Shown piece by piece: positions 17,113 to 25,764 of a stretch of 64,000 nucleotides of DNA. The translations under genes and the position numbers were made by a program. Each line of letters starts with the position of its first letter. Within the stretch, counting starts at the first letter, position 1. The stretch covers positions 1-64,000 of the forward strand of contig NZ_VDES01000004.1 in the NCBI RefSeq assembly GCF_013607875.1. Reading direction: 5' to 3'. Below the pieces are notes generated by a model, which had not been told where the DNA came from, made no database searches, and saw only the letters and a program-made list of their open reading frames with translations. Origin of the DNA: Blastomonas ursincola (lineage in GTDB: Bacteria > Pseudomonadota > Alphaproteobacteria > Sphingomonadales > Sphingomonadaceae).

Positions 17113-18789
17113 TTACTTCGCGCCACAGCCCATTGCGTCGGTCTTCTGCCGCTCGATGAAGCGGTGGACCGCCTGGATCACCACCGATCCCTCGCCGACG
17201 CCCGAGGCGACGCGCTTGACGGAGCCCGAGCGGACATCGCCCACCGCGAACAGGCCGGGGCGGCTGGTCTCGAACGGTGAGCAGCCGTCGCCGGTCAGGA
17301 TGAACCCGGCATCGTCGAGCTTCGCGCAACCCTGTAACCAGTCCGAACAGGGCTGCGCGCCGATCATCACGAACAGCGCGCCCGCCTCGATCTGCATCTC
17401 CTCGCCGCTGCGCCGGTCGCGCCAGGCGAGCCCTTCCAGATGCGTGTCGCCGGTGAGCGCGGTGACCTCGCTATAGGGGTGCAGCGTGATCGCGTCCGAG
17501 GCCATGATCCGGTCGATCAAATAGCTCGACATGGTCGCGGCCAGCCCTTCACTGCGCACCAGGATGTGCACATGCGCGGCAAAGCGCGACATATAGACCG
17601 CCGCCTGCCCCGCCGAGTTGCCGCCGCCGACCACCACGACCGGGCGGTTCGCGCAGAGCTGGGCCTCCATCGCGGTCGCGGCATAATAGACGCCCGCGCC
17701 TTCGAACCGGGCATAGTCGGGGAGGTCAAGCTTGCGATAGCGCGCGCCAGTCGCCGCGACCACCGCGCGCGCCTCGGCCACCGTGCCGTCCTCGAGCTGC
17801 AGCCGAAAATGACCGCCGCTGCAATCGAGCCCGGTCGCCGCGCGCGAGACCGCGAGCCGCGCGCCGAATTTCTGCGCCTGGACCTGCGCGCGGCCTGCCA
17901 ACGCCTGGCCCGAAATGCCGGTGGGAAAGCCCAGATAGTTCTCGATCTTGCTGCTGGTCCCCGCCTGGCCGCCGGGCGCGGTCGATTCGATGATCAGCGT
18001 ATCGAGCCCTTCGGACGCGGCATAGACCGCCGCTGCCAGCCCTGCCGGTCCTGCCCCCACCACGATCAGGTCGTGCAGCCGCTGCTGGTCGATCGCCACC
18101 GCGACGCCCAGCGCATCGGCGAGATCGTGCGTGCTGGGGTTGCGCAGGATCTGCTCTTCGGAAATCACCACCGGAAGATCGGCATCGCTGAGGCCGAAGC
18201 CTTCGAGAAACGCCGCCGCATCGGGGTCGGTCGACGAATCGATCGTTCGGTGCGGATAGCCGTTGCGCGTCAGGAACGCGTTGATCCGGACCGTGTCCGC
18301 GCTGCGCGCCGGGCCGACCAGGGTCACTGCGCCCTGCTGGTGCTGCATCAGCGCGACCCGGCGCAGGATGAAGGCGCGCATGATGATCTCGCCGATATCG
18401 GGTTCGGCGACGATCAGCCGCCGGAAATCGGCGCGCTTGACCCGGATCACTTCGGTCGGGCCCACAGCGCGCCCGCTGACCAGGATCTTGCGGTCGTTGA
18501 ACAGGTCGAGCTCGCCGGTGAACTGGCGCGCGCAATGGCGGTGGACGATGCCCTCCTCGCCATGATCGCCATGATCGATGATCTCGATCTCGCCCGATCC
18601 GACCAGGAAGAAATCGACTCCGCGCTCGCCGCGATGGAAGACATGATCGCCGTCGGCCAGCGTCTCGCGATGCCCGAAACGCGCGATTCGGCCAGCCATG
18701 TCCTCGCTCAGCACCGGGAAGGTCTGTTCCAGCCGGGCATAGGGATCGCTGCTGTCGACCGGCTGCGCGCCGGGTGCCGAATTGCCCAT
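17113..18789 (-). CDS. Cyclic-nucleotide-binding domain fused to thioredoxin-reductase-like FAD protein
   Basis: 558 residues. Residues about 20-140 form a cNMP-binding fold (GDHVFHRGERGVDFFLVGSG, FTGELDLFNDRKILVSGRAV). About 150-230 form a glutaredoxin-like segment without CxxC. About 240-550 form a TrxR-like FAD/NAD(P) module, with LIVVGAGPAGLAAAVYAASE for FAD, VVVVGGGNSAGQAAVYMSR for NAD(P)H, and GLFAVGDVRSGSVKRVASG at the C-terminal FAD site. Where thioredoxin reductases carry the CATC disulfide, this protein reads GVYYAATAMEA, so it cannot use that disulfide. This fusion family is known from several phyla, but its role is not settled. Start ATG 18789. Confidence 0.88.
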   Translation of the reverse strand: MGNSAPGAQPVDSSDPYARLEQTFPVLSEDMAGRIARFGHRETLADGDHVFHRGERGVDFFLVGSGEIEIIDHGDHGEEGIVHRHCARQFTGELDLFNDRKILVSGRAVGPTEVIRVKRADFRRLIVAEPDIGEIIMRAFILRRVALMQHQQGAVTLVGPARSADTVRINAFLTRNGYPHRTIDSSTDPDAAAFLEGFGLSDADLPVVISEEQILRNPSTHDLADALGVAVAIDQQRLHDLIVVGAGPAGLAAAVYAASEGLDTLIIESTAPGGQAGTSSKIENYLGFPTGISGQALAGRAQVQAQKFGARLAVSRAATGLDCSGGHFRLQLEDGTVAEARAVVAATGARYRKLDLPDYARFEGAGVYYAATAMEAQLCANRPVVVVGGGNSAGQAAVYMSRFAAHVHILVRSEGLAATMSSYLIDRIMASDAITLHPYSEVTALTGDTHLEGLAWRDRRSGEEMQIEAGALFVMIGAQPCSDWLQGCAKLDDAGFILTGDGCSPFETSRPGLFAVGDVRSGSVKRVASGVGEGSVVIQAVHRFIERQKTDAMGCGAK

Positions 18790-18964
18790 TTCCTGCGTCC
18801 TTTCGCCTGACCTTAGTGCGCCGTAGCGTCAGCTCCGGTACCGCATTGCCAAGCCTATCATGCTATCGCGCCAATGCGTCAGTTTCTTGGCATCGCGGCT
18901 TGCATTTGGGTGGTGGCGGTGCAGATTAGCGCCCAACAATCCCGTTCAGGACAAGGTGAGGATC

Positions 18965-20140
18965 ATGACCGAAGACGAAGACCTGGAGAGCTTCCGCGCC
19001 GAGGTTCGCGCGTTTCTCGATGCCGAGCTGCCGCCCGAAAAGCGCTTCGCTGCCGATGGCTTTGCCAACAGCAGCAAGGAGCTGACGGCCTGGTGGCAGG
19101 GCGTCCGTGCCAAGCGCGGCTGGGGCGCGCCCGGCTGGCCCAAGCAATATGGCGGCTGCGAATGGTCGCTCGCCAAGAAGCGCATCTTTGCCGATGAATC
19201 GACCAAGGCGGGCGCACCGTCCTACAGCCCGTTCGGCCTGACCATGGTAGGCCCGGTCATCTACACCTTCGGTACCGAAGAGCAGAAGGCCGAGCATCTG
19301 CCGCACATCCTCAACGGCACCCGTTTCTGGTGCCAGGGCTATTCGGAGCCGGGCGCGGGATCGGACCTTGCCAGTCTGAAGACGCGCGCGGTGCGCGACG
19401 GCGACCATTATGTCGTCAACGGCCAGAAGACCTGGACGACGCAGGGCCATTGGGCCGACTGGATTTTCTGCCTGGTGCGCACCAACACCGAGGTGAAGCA
19501 GCAGAACGGCATCTCGTTCCTGCTCATCGACATGAACACGCCCGGCATCGAGGTGCGTCCGATCCGCACGATCGACGGGATGCACCACTTGAACGAGGTG
19601 TTCTTCACCGATGTGCGCGTGCCGGTGAAGAACCTTGTCGGCAACGAGAATGACGGCTGGACCTATGCCAAGTTCCTGCTCGGCAACGAGCGCGCCGGCA
19701 TTGCCGGGGTCGCCCGCACCACCGGCGACCTGATCCGTCTGCGCGAATGGGCAAGCTCGGCCAGCCATTTCATCAACCCGCCAATCAACGATCCGGTGAT
19801 CGCGCAGAGGCTGGACTCGCTCGAACAGCGGCTCGCCAAGCTGGCGGCGCTCGAGGCGCGCGCGCTCGAGGCACCGAGCCAGTCGGCCGAGGCGATGCGG
19901 CTGGTCGCGCCGTTGAAGCTGCTCGGTACCGAGCTGTCGCAGGACGTGTCCGAACTGGCGCTGGACATTGCGGGTCCTGCCGCGCTGCCGCGTCCGGCGA
20001 ACGATCCGGTCCATCCCTATGGCCAGGAAGGCGAGCACGCGATGTCGGTCTTCCTCTTCGGCCGCGCCCAGTCGATCTATGGCGGCACCAACGAGGTGCA
20101 GAAGAACATTCTCGCCAAGATGATGGCCGCAGGGATCTGA
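18965..20140 (+). CDS. Acyl-CoA dehydrogenase family protein
   Basis: 391 residues. FAD-dependent alpha,beta-dehydrogenation of an acyl-CoA, with electrons expected to pass to ETF. Motifs: YSEPGAGSDLASLKTRA and VNGQKTWTTQGHWADW for FAD and substrate binding, NEVFFTDVRVPVKNLVGNEN, and C-terminal IYGGTNEVQKNILAKM. ATG 18965 is chosen over an upstream in-frame ATG because AAGGTGAGG lies just before it and MTEDEDLESFRAEVRAFL matches the family N-terminus. A second, shorter acyl-CoA dehydrogenase follows 160 bp downstream. This pairing resembles heteromeric FadE pairs used on bulky acyl-CoAs such as sterol side chains; that assignment is inference. Confidence 0.92.
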   Translation: MTEDEDLESFRAEVRAFLDAELPPEKRFAADGFANSSKELTAWWQGVRAKRGWGAPGWPKQYGGCEWSLAKKRIFADESTKAGAPSYSPFGLTMVGPVIYTFGTEEQKAEHLPHILNGTRFWCQGYSEPGAGSDLASLKTRAVRDGDHYVVNGQKTWTTQGHWADWIFCLVRTNTEVKQQNGISFLLIDMNTPGIEVRPIRTIDGMHHLNEVFFTDVRVPVKNLVGNENDGWTYAKFLLGNERAGIAGVARTTGDLIRLREWASSASHFINPPINDPVIAQRLDSLEQRLAKLAALEARALEAPSQSAEAMRLVAPLKLLGTELSQDVSELALDIAGPAALPRPANDPVHPYGQEGEHAMSVFLFGRAQSIYGGTNEVQKNILAKMMAAGI

Positions 20141-20171
20141 TCGCCTTCGCAATTATTAGCCAATACCTAAC

Positions 20172-20276
20172 CCGTTTGTGTCGAGCGAAGTCGAGACACG
20201 TGTGCGCACGTCCCTCGATTTAAGTTTACCCTGAGCGGCTGGCTTGCCAGCCAGTCGAAGGGCTCGGGACACACGG
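20172..20276. repeat. Composite palindromic repeat (CCGTTTGTGTCGAG family)
   Basis: Lies in the gap between the two acyl-CoA dehydrogenase genes. It starts with CCGTTTGTGTCGAGCGAAG and contains ACGTCCCTCGA. A second arm is GGCTGGCTTGCCAGCC, and it ends GGGCTCGGGACACACGG. It shares the CCGTTTGT.CGAG / CTCGGGACA.ACGG ends with the repeats at 31042 and 32037. It is probably a non-coding mobile palindrome of REP type. Confidence 0.75.
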
Positions 20277-20300
20277 ACATAGTGCAAGGACGCATTCTCC

Positions 20301-21404
20301 ATGTTCGCACCCAATGATGACCAGCAGTTGCTGATCGACAGCGCCCGCCGCTTCACCCAGAAACATTATGCCGACGACAAGCTCGGCCAGATGGGCGAGA
20401 GCCCGCTCAACACCGCGCTCTGGTCCGAGATGGCCGAGGCCGGCTGGTTGATGCTGCCCTTTTCCGAAGCCGATGGCGGTCTGCAGGCCGAGGGCCAGTC
20501 GGGCCTGGGCGATTGCGTCAGCCTGTTCGAGGTGCTGGGCGAAGGCCTGGTGGTCGAACCCGTACTCGCGAGCACCATCCTCGCCGGGGGCCTGATCGCC
20601 GCCAGCCCGGAAACGCAGAGCCGCAGCGACCTGATCGAGGGCATCGTCTCGGGCGGTGCGCCGGTCGGCGTGGCGCTGCACGAGCCCCGCGCGCGGCACG
20701 ACATCTGGTATTGCGAAGCCACCGCCAGCAATAGCGGCGACGGCTGGACGCTCACCGGCCACAAGTCGCTCGCCCATGGTGCGGCGGCGGCCGAAACGAT
20801 CATCGTGCTCGCGCGGATCGAGGGCGAGCCGGGCAGCGGTTCGGCGGGCCTCGGCCTGTTCCTCGTCCCCGCCGACGGCGCGGGCGTCACGGTCACCCCC
20901 TATCGCCTGCGCGACGACCATTGGGTCGCCGATGTGAAGCTCGACGGCGCGACGCTCGGCGCGGACGCTCTGCTGCTCGGCCCCGGCGCGGCCGCCGAGG
21001 CGCTGGAAAAGGTGATCGACAAGGCGCGGCTGCTGCTCGCGGCCGAAGGCACCGGCATCATGCGCCGGGTGTGCCTCGCCACCCAGGCCTATACCATGGA
21101 TCGCAAGCAGTTCGGCGTGCCGCTCGCCTCGTTCCAGGTGCTCCAGCATCGCATGGTCGACATGCAGGTCGCCTTCGATCAGGCGCGCTCGCTGGTCTAT
21201 GAGGCGGTGACGCATGATCTGGCGGGCGATGCCGAAGCCGCCACCCGCGCCGCGCGCGCCGCCTATCGCGCGGTCAGCGAGGACGGGGTCGAGGTCGGCA
21301 AGCAGGCGATCCAGCTGCACGGCGGCATGGGCATGTCCGAGGAACTGCCGCTGGGCCGCGCGCTGCGCCGGCTGCTCGCGATCCGCCAGGCGTTTCCGCT
21401 TTAA
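20301..21404 (+). CDS. Acyl-CoA dehydrogenase family protein (shorter partner type)
   Basis: 367 residues. Features: MFAPNDDQQLLIDSARRF at the N-terminal helical domain, ANNTSGDGWTLTGHKSL-like beta-domain (actual read SNSGDGWTLTGHKSLAHGAA), AYTMDRKQFGVPLASFQVLQ and QLHGGMGMSEELPLGRALRR at the C-terminus. The QFGVPL and QLHGGMG motifs are typical of the family. Following directly after another acyl-CoA dehydrogenase, it may be the partner subunit of a heteromeric enzyme. The substrate is unknown. Confidence 0.9.
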   Translation: MFAPNDDQQLLIDSARRFTQKHYADDKLGQMGESPLNTALWSEMAEAGWLMLPFSEADGGLQAEGQSGLGDCVSLFEVLGEGLVVEPVLASTILAGGLIAASPETQSRSDLIEGIVSGGAPVGVALHEPRARHDIWYCEATASNSGDGWTLTGHKSLAHGAAAAETIIVLARIEGEPGSGSAGLGLFLVPADGAGVTVTPYRLRDDHWVADVKLDGATLGADALLLGPGAAAEALEKVIDKARLLLAAEGTGIMRRVCLATQAYTMDRKQFGVPLASFQVLQHRMVDMQVAFDQARSLVYEAVTHDLAGDAEAATRAARAAYRAVSEDGVEVGKQAIQLHGGMGMSEELPLGRALRRLLAIRQAFPL

Positions 21405-21427
21405 GCCTTCGATTTCGAATCCGTCAC

Positions 21428-21510
21428 CGTCACCCCCGCGAAAGCGGGGGTCCCGCTCTTGCGCCAGGCTTTAGGGACAAAGCGGGATTCCCGCGTTCGC
21501 GGGAATGACG
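21428..21510. repeat. Palindromic repeat (GTCACCCCCGCGAAAGCGGG family)
   Basis: Inverted arms begin GTCACCCCCGCGAAAGCGGG and end CCGCGTTCGCGGGAATGACG, around a CCCGCT...AGCGGG inner stem. A close copy lies at 58245-58330. This one sits between the convergent acyl-CoA dehydrogenase and threonine synthase genes. It can fold into a strong hairpin and may also stop transcription. Confidence 0.85.
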
Positions 21511-21520
21511 ATGGAATAAC

Positions 21521-22750
21521 CTAAAGCGCGTCGAAATCGATCGGCGCGTGGCGGTCGAGCGTGCGGGAATCGTCGGGCATCGGGTATTTGAGCCCCGTCG
21601 CGCAGTTGAACAGCACCACCCGATCGCTCTTGCCGACAAGACCGGCGGCGAGCGCATCGTGATAGGCCGCCAGCGTCGCGCCGCCTTCGGGACAGAGCAG
21701 CAGCCCATCCTGCTTGGCCGCCTGCACCACCGCGCGCTCGATCGCGTCATCGCCCACCGCCAGCGCCTTGCCGCCGCTTTCGCGCACCGCGCGCAGGATC
21801 AGGAAATCGCCGACCGCGCGGGGCACGCGGATGCCCGCTGCGATCGTCTCGGCATTCTCCCAGCGCTCGGCATGCTCGACCCCGTCGTCGAACGCCTTGA
21901 CGATCGGCGCGCAGCCTGCAGCCTGGACCGCGAACATCTTCGGCCGCTCGGGGCCGATCCAACCCAGGGCCTCGAGCTCGTCGAACGCCTTCCACATGCC
22001 GATAAGCCCGGTGCCGCCGCCGGTGGGGTAGAAAATCGCATCGGGCAGTCGCCAGCCGAACTGCGCGGCGAGCTCCAGCCCCATCGTCTTCTTGCCCTCG
22101 ATCCGATAGGGCTCCTTGAGCGTCGAGACATCGTACCAGCGGCCCTGTTTCGCGCCTTCGGCGACGATCGCGCCGCAATCGTCGATCAGCCCGTTGACCC
22201 GCCAGACCCGCGCGCCCTGCAGCGCGATCTCGCGGACGTTGATCTCGGGCGTATCGTCGGGGCAGAAAACCACCGTCTTGATGCCGCAGCGCGTGGCATA
22301 GGCCGCGAGCGCTGCGCCCGCATTGCCGTTGGTCGGCATCGCGATGCGCGTCACGCCCAGCGCCTTGGCCATCGACACCGCCATCACCAGCCCGCGCGCC
22401 TTGAACGATCCGGTAGGCAGCCGCCCCTCGTCCTTGACCAGCACATTCGACCCGCCTGCCCGGGGAAGCGGCACCAACGGCGTCTCGATCTCGCCCAGGC
22501 TGACGATATCGCGCGTCTGCCGCACCGGCAGCAGCTCGCGCCAGCGCCATAGATCGGTATCGCGCCGCTCGAGCGCATCGCGGTCCAGATGCGCAGCGAG
22601 GGCGGCAAGGTCATAGCGCACCAGCAACGGCCGCCCGACGCGCGAGAGCCCGTGCACCTGATCGGCCTCGCAGCGATCGCCGGTCATCGAGCATTCGAGA
22701 TGCGTGACGAAGCTCTGCCGTTCGGCCAGGATGTTGCTCAGCAAGGGCAT
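21521..22750 (-). CDS. thrC: Threonine synthase (PLP-dependent)
   Basis: About 409 residues. Converts O-phosphohomoserine to threonine. The N-terminal ECSMTGDRCEADQVHGLSR segment, with three Cys residues (MTGD at the position of the plant-type SLTG), is typical of this threonine synthase subgroup. PLP attachment is the Lys in GRLPTGSFKARG (about residue 117). NGNAGAALAAYA and FYPTGGGTGLIGMWKAF are the phosphate-binding loops. ATG 22750 is preferred over the longer frame at 22801 because GGGAGAGCG lies upstream and MPLLSNILAERQSFVTHLEC fits the family. Confidence 0.88.
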   Translation of the reverse strand: MPLLSNILAERQSFVTHLECSMTGDRCEADQVHGLSRVGRPLLVRYDLAALAAHLDRDALERRDTDLWRWRELLPVRQTRDIVSLGEIETPLVPLPRAGGSNVLVKDEGRLPTGSFKARGLVMAVSMAKALGVTRIAMPTNGNAGAALAAYATRCGIKTVVFCPDDTPEINVREIALQGARVWRVNGLIDDCGAIVAEGAKQGRWYDVSTLKEPYRIEGKKTMGLELAAQFGWRLPDAIFYPTGGGTGLIGMWKAFDELEALGWIGPERPKMFAVQAAGCAPIVKAFDDGVEHAERWENAETIAAGIRVPRAVGDFLILRAVRESGGKALAVGDDAIERAVVQAAKQDGLLLCPEGGATLAAYHDALAAGLVGKSDRVVLFNCATGLKYPMPDDSRTLDRHAPIDFDAL

Positions 22751-22842
22751 GGTCGTCGCGCTCTCCCTGCCCCCGGTGATCGGCAGGCTTGTCCGTCCCA
22801 ATTGGGCTTTTCGGCTTTCATTTCAATGTTTTGTTGATCTAC

Positions 22843-23643
22843 TTAGCGAAACGGAAGCCGCATCGCCCATCCGAAGCGCGCAGTCTCCTGACCGGGATAG
22901 TCGATAAGACCGATGGTCATCGCGTCATGCCCGCCGCTCGGCCGCGCCCGATAGGTGCCAAGCAGCCGGTCCCAGATCGACAGGCAGAAGCCATAATTGC
23001 TGTCATGCTCGATGCGGCGGGTGCTGTGATGCACCCGGTGCATGTCGGGCGTGACGATGACGAGCCGAAGCACGTCGTCAAGCCAAAGCGGAAGCGCCAG
23101 ATTGGCATGGTTGAACATCGGCAGCAGCGCGAGCAGCAGCTCGAACACGATCAATGCCCAGAGCGGCGCACCGAGCGCGAGTGCCACGCCCATCTTGAAC
23201 AGCATCGACAGGGCGATCTCGAGCGGATGGAAGCGCAGCGCGGTCGACACGTCGAGATCGCGATCGGCATGGTGCACCCGGTGCATCCGCCAGAGCAAAG
23301 GCACGCGGTGCGTCGCCCAGTGCTGCGCCCAGACCGCCAGATCGAGCAGCAGGATCGCGGTGATCCCCTGCGCCCAGCCGGGCAGGCCGGTCATCGGCAG
23401 CAGGCCGAAATCGGGCTGCGGCGCATAGCCCGTCACCGCACCGAACAGCGCAATGAAGATGAGCGCCTGCACCCCGCGCTCGATCGGCATGTTGACCAGC
23501 ACGAAGCCGAGATGCGCGGGCCAGCGCCTAGCCGCCGGCAGGCTGCGATGGCGGCGCGGGAAGAGCGCCTCGGCCAGCAGCAGCGCCAGCGCCGTGCCCA
23601 GCAGCACCGCGCTGATCAGCCAGGGCTGGCCACTGGCGATCAT
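22843..23643 (-). CDS. Sterol desaturase/fatty acid hydroxylase family membrane protein
   Basis: 266 residues with several membrane helices. The di-iron histidine boxes are all visible: QHWATHR (about 108-112), HRVHH (121-125), HRVHH (202-206) and IEHDSNYG (213). This family hydroxylates or desaturates lipids, sterols or carotenoids; the substrate is not evident. The start overlaps the stop of the Old Yellow Enzyme gene as ATGA, so the two are probably translated together. Confidence 0.88.
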   Translation of the reverse strand: MIASGQPWLISAVLLGTALALLLAEALFPRRHRSLPAARRWPAHLGFVLVNMPIERGVQALIFIALFGAVTGYAPQPDFGLLPMTGLPGWAQGITAILLLDLAVWAQHWATHRVPLLWRMHRVHHADRDLDVSTALRFHPLEIALSMLFKMGVALALGAPLWALIVFELLLALLPMFNHANLALPLWLDDVLRLVIVTPDMHRVHHSTRRIEHDSNYGFCLSIWDRLLGTYRARPSGGHDAMTIGLIDYPGQETARFGWAMRLPFR

Positions 23644-24752
23644 GACGCGGCAGCGGCCTCGGGCTGGATTCCCTGTTCGTCCATGGTCGGGTAATCGGTA
23701 TAGCCTTCGGGCGAGCTGCCATACCAGCGCGCCGGATTGTCCGGATTGAGCGGCGCATTGACCGCCAGCCGCGCGGGCAAGTCCGGATTAGCAAGGAAGG
23801 TGCGACCGAAGCTGATCGCATCGGGAATGCCGCCCGCCATCGCCGCGACCGCCTTGTCGTGATCGTAATCGCTGTTGAGCACCAGCGGACCCGAGAACAC
23901 CTTGCGGATGTGCGGGCTGACCGGCGGCACGTCGCTCGCCCCGAAGGTGCCGTCCATCGGCGGCTCGCGCAGTTCGAGGAATGCGATGCCGATCTTGTCG
24001 AGCAGCGCGGCGGCGGCGGTAAATGTCGCTTCGGGCGTCGCGTCGTTCACCCCCTGCGTCTCGCCATTGGGCGACAGGCGCACCGAGACATGGTCGTGGC
24101 TCCAGACCCCGACCAGGTGCTGCGCCACCTCGCCCAGCAGGCGGATGCGATTCTCGACCGCGCCGCCATAATCGTCGTCGCGCAGGTTGGACGAGGAGCG
24201 CAGAAACTGGTCGATCAGATAGCCATTGGCGGCGTGAATCTGCACCCCGTCGAAGCCGGCGCGGCGCGCATTCTCGGTCGCGCGGGCATAATCGTCGAGG
24301 ATGCGCGGGATTTCACCGACCTCGAGCGCGCGCGCGGTCTCATAGGGCTTGGTCCCCTCATAGGTATGCGCGTGATAGTCGAACCGCGTCGCCGAGGCCG
24401 AGACCGGGGGCTTGCCGCCGTTGAAATCGGGATGCACCAGCCGCCCCATATGCCAGAGCTGGCAGATGATCCGCCCGCCTGCCTGGTGCACGCGCTCGAC
24501 CACCGGCTTCCAGCCTTCGACCTGCTCGTCGTTCCAGATGCCCGGCGCATAGGGCGTCCCCAGCCCCTCCGGGCTGATCCCGGTCGCTTCGGAGATGATC
24601 AGCCCCGCGCTGGCGCGCTGCGCATAATATTCGCCCATCAGCGGCACCGGCACGTGCGCACGTGTCGCGCGGCAGCGGGTGAGCGGCGCCATCAGGATGC
24701 GATTGGGGCAGCTGATCGCGCCAAGCTGGACAGGATCGAACAGGGTGGGCAT
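23640..24752 (-). CDS. Old Yellow Enzyme-type NADH:flavin oxidoreductase
   Basis: About 370 residues, a TIM-barrel FMN ene-reductase that reduces activated C=C bonds. Visible: MPTLFDPVQLGAISCPNRIL and MAPLTRCRA at the FMN site, CQLWHMGR, GVQIHAANGYLIDQFL (substrate His/Asn region), DDYGGAVENRIRLL, and a C-terminal FGRTFLANPDLPARL. The open frame runs far upstream, but ATG 24752 starts the conserved domain and has AGGAG about 11 bases before it. ATG 24761 is a close alternative, with the ribosome site too near. Coupled to the hydroxylase downstream. Confidence 0.9.
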   Translation of the reverse strand: MPTLFDPVQLGAISCPNRILMAPLTRCRATRAHVPVPLMGEYYAQRASAGLIISEATGISPEGLGTPYAPGIWNDEQVEGWKPVVERVHQAGGRIICQLWHMGRLVHPDFNGGKPPVSASATRFDYHAHTYEGTKPYETARALEVGEIPRILDDYARATENARRAGFDGVQIHAANGYLIDQFLRSSSNLRDDDYGGAVENRIRLLGEVAQHLVGVWSHDHVSVRLSPNGETQGVNDATPEATFTAAAALLDKIGIAFLELREPPMDGTFGASDVPPVSPHIRKVFSGPLVLNSDYDHDKAVAAMAGGIPDAISFGRTFLANPDLPARLAVNAPLNPDNPARWYGSSPEGYTDYPTMDEQGIQPEAAAAS

Positions 24753-24824
24753 GGGCAGCATCTCTCCTTCGCGCGCCATCGGGAAAAGCCCCGCGACAGC
24801 GTTTAACCGAATGGCTAAAGGCCG

Positions 24825-25736
24825 ATGATGACAAAAGCAACCGAGCGGGGCGGGATTCTCGCGATCCTCGCGCTGATCCTCGCCAATGTCGCGCTCGCCA
24901 CCGGGCCGCTGTTCGTGCGCATGGCCGATACCGGGCCGGTCTCCGCCGGTTTCTGGCGGCTGACGCTGGCGCTGCCGGTGCTGTTCCTGATCGCCCGGCA
25001 ACAGCGCGAGCCGATGACCGGCTATCGGACCTCGATCTGGTGGTTGCTGGTGTTGAGCGGCATCGCCTTCGCGCTCGACCTCGCCAGCTGGAATTTCGGC
25101 ATCGAGCGCACCAAGCTCGCCAATTCGACGCTGTTCGGCAACATGGGCAGCGTGATGCTGGTCGTCTACGGCTTCGTCATCGGTCGCGTCTGGCCGCATC
25201 GGGCGGAACTGGGCGCAGTGGCATTCGCGATCCTTGGCGCAGGGTTGCTGATGGGCAGCAGTTACGAGCTCGATGTCCGCAATCTGGTCGGCGATCTTTT
25301 CTGCCTGCTGGCGGGCGTGCTCTACGTGGTCTATCTGCTCAGCATCCGCCACGTCCGGGGCGAGATGGGCAGCTGGTCGGTGCTGGTCTGGTCGACCATC
25401 TTCGGCATCGGCCCGATGCTTTGTATCGCGGTGCTGCTGGGCGAGCCGGTCTGGCCGACCGACTGGACGCCGGTGCTGCTGCTCGCTCTGGTCTGCCAGC
25501 TCTTCGGCCAGGGGGCGATGGTCTATGCGGTCAGCCATTTCTCTCCGGTGGTGCTGGGCATCGCGCTGCTCAGCCAGCCCGCGATCGCCGCGCTGATCGG
25601 CTGGCGGGTATTCGGCGAGACATTGTCGCTCTTCGACACGATCGGGATGGTCCTGATCGGCGTCGCGCTGGTGCTGGTGCGCCTGCCTGAAGCGCGGCGC
25701 GCGGCGCGGCTTGCAGCTTCGCCCCCGGCTCCCTAA
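24825..25736 (+). CDS. EamA-family (DMT superfamily) transporter
   Basis: 303 residues with about ten hydrophobic helices arranged as two EamA halves. The first holds GPLFVRMADTGPVSAGFWRL and TLFGNMGSVMLVVYGFVIG; the second holds FCLLAGVLYVVYLLSIR and PVVLGIALLSQPAIAALIGW. Inner-membrane metabolite or drug exporter; the substrate cannot be told. Divergent from the Old Yellow Enzyme gene across 72 bp, so both promoters lie in that gap. ATG 24825 has AAAGG upstream. Confidence 0.9.
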   Translation: MMTKATERGGILAILALILANVALATGPLFVRMADTGPVSAGFWRLTLALPVLFLIARQQREPMTGYRTSIWWLLVLSGIAFALDLASWNFGIERTKLANSTLFGNMGSVMLVVYGFVIGRVWPHRAELGAVAFAILGAGLLMGSSYELDVRNLVGDLFCLLAGVLYVVYLLSIRHVRGEMGSWSVLVWSTIFGIGPMLCIAVLLGEPVWPTDWTPVLLLALVCQLFGQGAMVYAVSHFSPVVLGIALLSQPAIAALIGWRVFGETLSLFDTIGMVLIGVALVLVRLPEARRAARLAASPPAP

Positions 25737-25764
25737 CTGTGGGAGCATTCATGGAGGCACCCGC

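Noticed and set aside
24753-25748. Long N-terminal extension of the Old Yellow Enzyme gene
   Set aside because: It is antisense to the EamA transporter gene and rich in Gln/His/Asp/Arg. The conserved enzyme begins at 24752 with its own ribosome site.
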